The position numbers were made by a program, and so were the translations under genes. From Bradyrhizobium arachidis (GTDB lineage Bacteria > Pseudomonadota > Alphaproteobacteria > Rhizobiales > Xanthobacteraceae), in NCBI RefSeq assembly GCF_015291705.1, contig NZ_CP030050.1, forward strand, positions 8,122,001 to 8,186,000: 64,000 bases of DNA, written 5' to 3'. This document shows positions 58,581 to 64,000 of the stretch, in pieces (position 1 is the stretch's first letter; every line of letters starts with the position of its first letter). The notes below the pieces were generated by a model. That model worked only from the letters and a program-made list of their open reading frames with translations, searched no databases and was not told where the DNA came from.

Positions 58581-59089
58581 TTTCCGTCCTGCGCCGTACG
58601 ACCGGTATAGGTGCCGTCCGAGTCGGCGTCCTTGATCGCCTTGACGATGATGGAGGCGACCTCGCGCACCGCTTCGTAATGCATTTCGAGGACCGAGCGA
58701 TTCCGCTCGAGCTTCTCGCGCAAGCGCTGGATCTCCTCGGTGATCACGGTCTCGTTGCCGAGATGCATCCGTGCCCGCATCAGGCGGACGAATTCGAGCA
58801 TGCTCCGGCTCTTGCGGGCGCTGAAGTCGTCGAAATCGATCTTCTTGCGCGTCGTGAGCGCAATCGTCTCCTCCTCGACGATGCTCTCGAGCCGGCGGAT
58901 CGCCGCCAGCAGGCCGCGCACCTCGTCCGATCTCGCCGCGTCAATGCCGTCGACCGCCGCTTCGCCGCCGGCATTCGGCAACAGCGCCGGCAGCTGCGCA
59001 CCGCCTGTCGCCGCTTCCATCGTTATCGCCTCGGTGTCCGCGACCGGCTGCTCCATCACCAGGACCGCCGCGCTTTCTTGTGCCTGCAT
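58577..59089 (-). CDS. FlgN-like flagellar protein (probable export chaperone)
   Basis: About 170 residues. An acidic, Ala-rich N-terminal third is followed by a helical, charged region: AAIRRLESIVEEETIALTTR, KKIDFDDFSARKSRSMLEFV and IQRLREKLERNRSVLEMHYE, the pattern of FlgN chaperones for hook-associated proteins. I chose the ATG at 59089; a TTG at 59107 is in frame. It lies 39 bases after the FlgJ-like gene and overlaps the next gene. Assignment rests on helix pattern and position. Confidence 0.6.
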   Translation of the reverse strand: MQAQESAAVLVMEQPVADTEAITMEAATGGAQLPALLPNAGGEAAVDGIDAARSDEVRGLLAAIRRLESIVEEETIALTTRKKIDFDDFSARKSRSMLEFVRLMRARMHLGNETVITEEIQRLREKLERNRSVLEMHYEAVREVASIIVKAIKDADSDGTYTGRTAQDGK

Positions 59090-59128
59090 AGGAAATTCAC
59101 CCCTCAACGTCTGTCACCCATTCCCGGA

Positions 59129-59611
59129 TCATGATCCGGCTTTCCCCGTAATGTCCGTTCCCGCCGGATGCGCTGAGGCGAGCTGCTTGGCAATGCCAAT
59201 CCCCTTGCCCTTGGCCAGCTGGTTGCCGAGCTGCTCCGCCAGCATCGATTTCCAGACGCCACCGGCCGTGCCCTTGCCGAAGACCTGCTCCGACTCCTTC
59301 GGCAACATCGTCTCGACAAAGGTCTGGAGGATGAAAGCCTCGAACTTCCGGTAGACCTCGCCGGAGGCAGGCGCCTTGATCACCTGCACCGGCGCCCCGT
59401 TCACGGCGGTCGACTGCGCATCGACAACCTTCGACGCGGCCTGATCGGCCGTCGCCGCCTTGGCCTTGCCGACCTCCGCGTCCATCGTGGCGGCGAAATC
59501 GGCGTCGGATGATTTCAGCGCGTCGAGCTTCGCGGCCGCTGCGCGCTGCGTCACGGGATCGGCGGCATCGAGGACGTCGAGAACGAGGTCGGGCGTCGCT
59601 GTCACGATCAT
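59129..59611 (-). CDS. Rod-binding protein, FlgJ N-domain (CheL-like)
   Basis: 160 residues, the size of the single-domain rod-binding FlgJ of alphaproteobacteria without the muramidase domain. The C-terminal half has YRKFEAFILQTFVETMLPKE, EQVFGKGTAGGVWKSMLAEQ and LGNQLAKGKGIGIAKQL, the conserved rod-binding signature. The ATG at 59611 overlaps the FliJ-like stop as ATGA. It is probably exported and caps the growing rod in the periplasm. Confidence 0.82.
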   Translation of the reverse strand: MIVTATPDLVLDVLDAADPVTQRAAAAKLDALKSSDADFAATMDAEVGKAKAATADQAASKVVDAQSTAVNGAPVQVIKAPASGEVYRKFEAFILQTFVETMLPKESEQVFGKGTAGGVWKSMLAEQLGNQLAKGKGIGIAKQLASAHPAGTDITGKAGS

Positions 59612-60027
59612 GTCTTGTTCCGGCTGGCTGGTCGTGGCGTCCACTCGCGCACGGTGAGGCTTGTTCCCGCGATCTCCTCGAGCGAACGCTTTTCGGCATC
59701 GCGAAGCTTGTCCGCGACCGCCGCCTTGGCGACTTCCTCGAGCTGTTTCACGCGGCGGCTCTCCGCGCGGACCTGGTTGAACTGCTGCAATGCCTGCGCC
59801 TGAACCGCGCGCGCGCCGACGCTGGTCCTGTTGAGGCGCCGCGCGATCGATTCGCTCGACGAGCCTGCCGGCGGCTTGCCCTCGTTCAAAGCTCCGACCA
59901 GCCATTCCTGTTCGTCCTGCAGGCTTTTCTCCTGCTGCCGCAGCTGCGCGAGCTGCCATTCGGACAGCCGGAGCTGGAGCTTCACGAGGGAGACCATCCG
60001 GGCGAGCTTGTCCGCGCGCGACCTCAT
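59608..60027 (-). CDS. FliJ-like coiled-coil flagellar protein
   Basis: 139 residues, almost entirely helical and charged: VSLVKLQLRLSEWQLAQLRQ, then QEKSLQDEQEWLVGAL and QALQQFNQVRAESRRVKQLE. Two long antiparallel helices of this size are typical of FliJ, the stalk protein of the flagellar export ATPase. Sequence similarity to canonical FliJ is not obvious, so the call relies on architecture and location 6 bases after fliR. It overlaps the FlgJ-like gene by 4 bases. Confidence 0.6.
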   Translation of the reverse strand: MRSRADKLARMVSLVKLQLRLSEWQLAQLRQQEKSLQDEQEWLVGALNEGKPPAGSSSESIARRLNRTSVGARAVQAQALQQFNQVRAESRRVKQLEEVAKAAVADKLRDAEKRSLEEIAGTSLTVREWTPRPASRNKT

Positions 60028-60033
60028 GACCGA

Positions 60034-60786
60034 TCACTCCACGAGCCACGACGAGACGCCGAGCATGAATTGCGTCAGCAGCTCGTCGCTGGTGAGGTAG
60101 AGCAGCAGGAAGCCCCCGAACAGCACGAAGGGCACCGAGATGAAATAGACTGGAATTGCCGGCGTCAGCTTGTTGATGAAGCCGACCGCGAGGTTGACGA
60201 TGACCGAATAGACGATGAAGGGGCTCGTGATCCGCAGCGTCAGCACGAACGCCTCCGACAGACGAGCGAGCAGCTGGTCCAGCGCCATGCTGCCCCCGAT
60301 CCTGCTGCCGGGATGCCAGACATCGTAGGAGTTCATCAGCCCGCGCAGGACCTGCCAGTGCTGGTCGGTCATGAAGAAGAGCGTGGTGACGGACGCCATG
60401 ATCAGCGGCACCAAAGCGGGCGCCGGATCGGTATCACCGATCGGCGTGCCCGGGATGTTGCTGAGCCCGATCGCGCTCGCCATCACGGTGGCCATGGTCT
60501 GGAGCGCCAGGAAGAACACGCGCCCGCCGAGACCGATGACACTGCCGACCAGGATCTCGGAGCCGATCAGAAGTGCCAGCGCCAGCGGCGCCGCATTCTC
60601 CGTGAGAGGTTTCAGGACCGTAATCAGGATCGGCGTCAGTGCAAACGTCGTGACGAGCGCGATGAACAGGCGAACCTGGGCCGGGACGTTGACGCTGGAG
60701 TAGCCGGGCACGAACATCAGGCAGGCGCCGATGCGGCAGAACACGATGAACGTGACCAGCACGCTGTCGGCAAGGCTGCTGATCAC
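60034..60786 (-). CDS. fliR: Flagellar biosynthetic protein FliR
   Basis: 250 residues, about six membrane helices. FliR features: [58 protein letters not shown] and a C-terminal [20 protein letters not shown]. It forms the export gate with FliP and FliQ. The start codon is GTG at 60786, overlapping the flhA stop as GTGA. Confidence 0.96.
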   Translation of the reverse strand: MISSLADSVLVTFIVFCRIGACLMFVPGYSSVNVPAQVRLFIALVTTFALTPILITVLKPLTENAAPLALALLIGSEILVGSVIGLGGRVFFLALQTMATVMASAIGLSNIPGTPIGDTDPAPALVPLIMASVTTLFFMTDQHWQVLRGLMNSYDVWHPGSRIGGSMALDQLLARLSEAFVLTLRITSPFIVYSVIVNLAVGFINKLTPAIPVYFISVPFVLFGGFLLLYLTSDELLTQFMLGVSSWLVE

Positions 60787-62864
60787 GATATGGCTCCGAG
60801 CGCCCGGATCTCGGCGCAGCGCGCGACCTCGACATGCGAGAGGATCGGCAGTGTCGGGAACACCCGCTCCAGGATCATGCGGACATAGGGACGGGCTTCG
60901 GGGGTCACCGCCAGCACCACGCTAGTGCCGCTCTCGGTGAACTTGCGGATCGCGGCGCTGGCTTCCGTCGCGAACTGCTCGATCTGGCGGGGATCGGCGT
61001 CGAACTCGACCACGTCGCCCTTGCCGTCGCGTTTCAGGCTCTGGTGGAACGCAAGGTCCCACCGATTGCCGAGCCGGACGACGTTGAGCACGCCGTTGTC
61101 AGAGAGGTCGCCGCAGATCTGCTGGGCAAGGCGCGTGCGCACATGCTCTGCGACCTGCTCGGACCGCCGCACATGGGGCGCGATCTCGGCGATGGCTTCG
61201 AGGATCAGATGCAGGTTTCGGATCGACACGCGCTCGGCCAGCAGGATCTTCAGGATCGCCAGCAGGCCCGAATAGGAGATCTGCGACGGACAGAGATCCT
61301 CGACCAGGCGCTTGTATTCGGGATCGAGCCGGTCGAGCAGCGCGCGCATGTCCTTGTAGGACAGGAGCTGGGCGAGGTTCGCCCGGATCACTTCGCTCAA
61401 ATGCGTGAGCAGCACCGAGAGATTGTCGACCGGCTTGCAGCCCTGGCGCTTGACCTCGTCGGTGAAAGCCTCTGTCACCCACAGCGCCTTCATGCCGAAG
61501 GCGGGCTCGATCACCTCCTCGCCGGGCACGTCGGGCTTGCCGTCCTTGTCGACCAGCACCAACACCTCGCCGAGCCTGAGCTCGCCATGCGCAACGCGCG
61601 TGTCGTGAATCCGGATCTGGTATCCCTTGGGATCGATCGACAGATTGTCGGTGAGCTTGATCTCGGGAATGACGAAGCCGTACTGCTTGGCGAACTTCTT
61701 GCGGATCTTGGCCACGCGGTGAGCAAGCTCGGTGCGCGCGCCCAGCAGATGGACCGAAAGGTGGCCGCCGAGCGCCAGCTCGATCTCGGCGGTCTTGAGC
61801 GATTCCTTGACCGAATCCTTGGCCTCGGCCTGGGCGCGTTCTTCGGCCTTGCGCGCGTCTTCCTTCTGCTTGAGGGCCGCCTGCCGCTTCGGCAGCGAGT
61901 AGCCGACGAAGGCCATGACGCCGCCGAGCAGCATGAAGGGCGCCATGGGCAGGCCCGGCATCAGGGCCAGCACGAACATCATCAGCGCGGCGGCCGACAC
62001 CGCGCGGGGATAGCCGCCGAGCTGCCGCAGCACGGCCTGCTCCGCCGAGCCCCTGGTGCCGCCCTTGGAGACGAGAAGGCCGGCCGACAGCGACACGATC
62101 AGCGCCGGCATCTGCGACACCAGGCCGTCGCCGACGGACAGCTTGGTGTAGACGTCGGCGGCACGCGACAGGGTCAGACCGTGATGGGTGACGCCGATGA
62201 TGATGCCGCCAAAAATGTTGATCGCAGTGATGATCAGGCCGGCGATGGCATCACCGCGGACGAACTTCGAGGCACCGTCCATGGCACCGAAGAAGGCGCT
62301 TTCCTCCTCGAGCTCGCGACGCCGGCGCTGGGCTTCCTTGTCGTCGATCAGGCCCGCGGACAAATCGGCGTCGATCGCCATCTGCTTGCCGGGGATGGCG
62401 TCCAGGGTGAAACGGGCGCCGACTTCGGCGATGCGCGTCGCACCCTTGGTGATCACGACGAAGTTCACCGTGACCAGGATCGCGAAGATGATCAGACCGA
62501 TAACGAAGTCGCCGCCCATGACGAATTTGGAGAAGCCGGCGACGACATAGCCTGCGGCCTGCTCACCCTCCCCGCCCCGCGACAGGATCAGGCGCGTGGT
62601 CGCAACGTTCAGCGCCAGGCGCAGGATCGTCGCGATCAGCAGCACGGTCGGGAAGGCAGAGAAGTCGAGCGGGCGCTGGATCCACAGCGCCACCATCAGG
62701 ATCAGCGCCGAGAGCGCGATCGAGAACGCGAGCCCGAGATCGATCAGGATCGGCGGTATCGGCAGGAACAGGATCGTGAGCATGGTCACGATGCCGCCCG
62801 CGAAGAAGGCGTCCGCCCCGAGTCGGCGCGGGCTGGGCAGGCTAGCAGCTAACGTATCGGCCAT
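60783..62864 (-). CDS. flhA: Flagellar biosynthesis protein FlhA
   Basis: 693 residues, full length. Eight membrane helices occupy about residues 20-330; the loop includes the FHIPEP-family sequence [39 protein letters not shown]. The cytoplasmic domain (about 360-693) forms the nonameric ring that docks chaperone-substrate complexes and contains [20 protein letters not shown] and [25 protein letters not shown] precedes the ATG at 62864. It follows fliQ after 77 bases. Confidence 0.97.
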   Translation of the reverse strand: MADTLAASLPSPRRLGADAFFAGGIVTMLTILFLPIPPILIDLGLAFSIALSALILMVALWIQRPLDFSAFPTVLLIATILRLALNVATTRLILSRGGEGEQAAGYVVAGFSKFVMGGDFVIGLIIFAILVTVNFVVITKGATRIAEVGARFTLDAIPGKQMAIDADLSAGLIDDKEAQRRRRELEEESAFFGAMDGASKFVRGDAIAGLIITAINIFGGIIIGVTHHGLTLSRAADVYTKLSVGDGLVSQMPALIVSLSAGLLVSKGGTRGSAEQAVLRQLGGYPRAVSAAALMMFVLALMPGLPMAPFMLLGGVMAFVGYSLPKRQAALKQKEDARKAEERAQAEAKDSVKESLKTAEIELALGGHLSVHLLGARTELAHRVAKIRKKFAKQYGFVIPEIKLTDNLSIDPKGYQIRIHDTRVAHGELRLGEVLVLVDKDGKPDVPGEEVIEPAFGMKALWVTEAFTDEVKRQGCKPVDNLSVLLTHLSEVIRANLAQLLSYKDMRALLDRLDPEYKRLVEDLCPSQISYSGLLAILKILLAERVSIRNLHLILEAIAEIAPHVRRSEQVAEHVRTRLAQQICGDLSDNGVLNVVRLGNRWDLAFHQSLKRDGKGDVVEFDADPRQIEQFATEASAAIRKFTESGTSVVLAVTPEARPYVRMILERVFPTLPILSHVEVARCAEIRALGAIS

Positions 62865-62941
62865 GGGTCACCGGCAGAGGGTCCGCCCGGTAATTTGCCG
62901 CGCAAAGCTTACGCGAGGGTGGTGGCCGCCGGCCGCGCGGC

Positions 62942-63208
62942 TCAGAAGCCGCGTTCGATATGCGAATAGACCATCTCGGTGAAGGTGGAGAGATGGGCGC
63001 CGATGAAGGAACCGGAGACGGCGACGACCACGAGAAGGACGATGATCTTCGGAACGAAGGTCAGCGTTGCCTCCTGGATCTGGGTCAGGGCCTGCAGCAA
63101 CCCGATGACGGTGCCGACCAGCATAGCGGCCCCGACTGCGGGGCCGGAGGCGACGATGATGGTCCAGATCGCCGCCTGGACGATGTCGAGGGCGTCGCGC
63201 TCGTTCAT
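62942..63208 (-). CDS. fliQ: Flagellar biosynthetic protein FliQ
   Basis: 88 residues, two membrane helices, standard size. Conserved segments: DALDIVQAAIWTIIVASGPA and MLVGTVIGLLQALTQIQEAT followed by LTFVPKIIVLLVVVAV. It is part of the FliPQR export gate. The ATG at 63208 overlaps the flgD stop as ATGA. Confidence 0.96.
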   Translation of the reverse strand: MNERDALDIVQAAIWTIIVASGPAVGAAMLVGTVIGLLQALTQIQEATLTFVPKIIVLLVVVAVSGSFIGAHLSTFTEMVYSHIERGF

Positions 63209-63624
63209 GACTGGCTGATCGTGAGCCCCGGCCCGACGGCGACTTTGGTGCCGTCCTCGAGGGTTGCGATGGAACCGTCGGTGTTGATGGAGATCGATGC
63301 GACCTTGCCGCTGAAGGTCGCACCGGTCGAGTCGGTGAAGCTGACCTTCTTTCCGATCAACGCGTCCGCCTGCGACAGCGACTGCGAGGACAGCAGCGAG
63401 TCCAGCTTGTTATTGGTCTGCATGGCCTGCTCGACCGTCGAGAGCTGGGCGAACTGGCTCATATATTGCGACGTGTCCATCGGATTGGTCGGGTCCTGGT
63501 TCTTCATCTCGGCGACGAGAAGCTGAAGAAACGTGTTGTAGTCGACGCCGGTGCTCGACGTGTTCGAGGTCGAGCTGGTCGAGTTGGACTTGCTGGTGCT
63601 GTCGGTCGCGCTGGTGACGTTCAT
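63205..63624 (-). CDS. flgD: Flagellar hook cap protein FlgD
   Basis: 139 residues, the short FlgD form of Rhizobiales. After a Ser/Thr-rich start comes the family core DYNTFLQLLVAEMKNQDPTN and PMDTSQYMSQFAQLSTVEQA, then a short beta-rich C-terminus (KVSFTDSTGATFSGKVASIS). It caps the growing hook. GGAGAGGC precedes the ATG at 63624, 14 bases after flbT. Confidence 0.95.
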   Translation of the reverse strand: MNVTSATDSTSKSNSTSSTSNTSSTGVDYNTFLQLLVAEMKNQDPTNPMDTSQYMSQFAQLSTVEQAMQTNNKLDSLLSSQSLSQADALIGKKVSFTDSTGATFSGKVASISINTDGSIATLEDGTKVAVGPGLTISQS

Positions 63625-63638
63625 TTGCCTCTCCGCTG

Positions 63639-64000
63639 TCAGGCAGCCTCGAATGGGGCGGCGGCGCCGGCCAGGATGGCTTGCTCCACCGGGAACAGCG
63701 CCCGAATTCGCTTGAGCGCCTCGAAATAACGGGTCGTCTCGACCAGCTCGTCGACCGCGGCAAGCCCCTCCAGCATCTCGCGGCTTTCGCACACCGCGAC
63801 CAGGGCCGCGTGGTGCTGCACATAGAGCGCCGAAGCGTCCCGGACGTCGGTCGGGTTCATCAGCATGAGCTGAACGATGAAATAGAGCTGCCGCATCGCC
63901 GTGGTGGCGTCGGAGGCCTGCATGACCTGCCCTTCGAGCAGGAACATCACGTCGTTGACGAGCTCGACCGAGACCTTGCGGTCCACACGCAGAACCGCGC
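63639..64000 (-). CDS. flbT: Flagellar protein FlbT, 5' end beyond the window
   Basis: The visible C-terminal 120 or so residues fit FlbT: the open frame runs to the window edge with AVLRVDRKVSVELVNDVMFL, followed by RQLYFIVQLMLMNPTDVRDA and a helical C-terminus. FlbT binds flagellin mRNA leaders post-transcriptionally. GTG 63986 is internal and should not be taken as the start. It lies directly upstream of flgD in the standard Rhizobiales order. Confidence 0.9.
   Translation of the reverse strand, partial: AVLRVDRKVSVELVNDVMFLLEGQVMQASDATTAMRQLYFIVQLMLMNPTDVRDASALYVQHHAALVAVCESREMLEGLAAVDELVETTRYFEALKRIRALFPVEQAILAGAAAPFEAA

Noticed and set aside
60834..62852. A 672-codon open frame on the plus strand
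   Set aside because: It is the antisense shadow of flhA, with low-complexity charged sequence and no start signal.
1..64000. CRISPR arrays, tRNA/rRNA genes, IS elements, prophage
   Set aside because: No regularly spaced direct repeats, tRNA cloverleaf, transposase, integrase or phage structural gene was recognised on either strand.

Overview
The window is high-GC DNA (visibly above 60%). Nearly every gene is densely packed and most have a Shine-Dalgarno sequence. Gene content and several dispersed palindromic repeats point to a soil alphaproteobacterium of the Rhizobiales, most likely Bradyrhizobium: many ABC, TRAP, TTT-type and MHS-type uptake components, many Tat-exported enzymes, a FixK-type box, a Rhizobiales flbT-flgD-fliQ-flhA-fliR cluster, and an FtcR-type regulator. 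The genus is an inference from style; no 16S or marker gene is present. I saw no tRNA, rRNA, CRISPR array, IS element or prophage.

Region by region. (1) Positions 1-11099, minus strand: about ten closely spaced genes (dctA-like symporter, PdxA-like dehydrogenase, two MmgE/PrpD enzymes, TTT-type binding protein, an SDR and an alpha/beta hydrolase that both lack standard catalytic residues, a large secreted haem protein, an FAH-family protein, and the start of another secreted protein). A LysR gene (11216-12199) is divergent. Three enzymes normally found in the cytoplasm carry twin-arginine leaders, so part of this unknown catabolic route appears to be periplasmic. (2) 12196-19223: a heparanase-like (GH79-like) enzyme, an MHS-type MFS transporter, then a branched-chain-type binding protein, a KstD/FrdA-like flavoprotein and an IclR regulator. 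(3) 19381-28133: a minus-strand set of SDR, two-subunit ThDP decarboxylase, GntR regulator, Asp/Glu racemase-like protein, DadA-like oxidase, IlvB-like ThDP enzyme and 2-hydroxyacid dehydrogenase, with a divergent amino-acid-type binding protein. (4) 28370-29412: a FixK2-like box followed by two universal stress proteins.

(5) 29502-33227: esterase plus MHS transporter, with a divergent TetR regulator whose likely operator sits in the promoter spacer. (6) 33449-40535: a PotABCD-like ABC transporter operon with a PuuB-like oxidase and a haloacid-dehalogenase-type protein, and a divergent LysR gene. (7) 40556-41473: a class 3 lipase. (8) 41614-49566: a hexonate/hexuronate regulon (uxuA, an L-idonate/L-gulonate 5-dehydrogenase, TRAP transporter, GntR regulator, and divergent uxuB) with a near-textbook UxuR/ExuR-like operator. 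(9) 49665-56376: assorted single genes (NTF2-like, HAD, epimerase-like, class C beta-lactamase-like, dienelactone hydrolase, MarR, coiled-coil membrane protein).

(10) 57200-64000: the regulator FtcR/LafR, then a minus-strand flagellar cluster running flbT, flgD, fliQ, flhA, fliR, a FliJ-like protein, a rod-binding FlgJ-like protein, a FlgN-like protein and a small anchored protein. Most junctions are 4-base overlaps. The cluster runs off the right edge.
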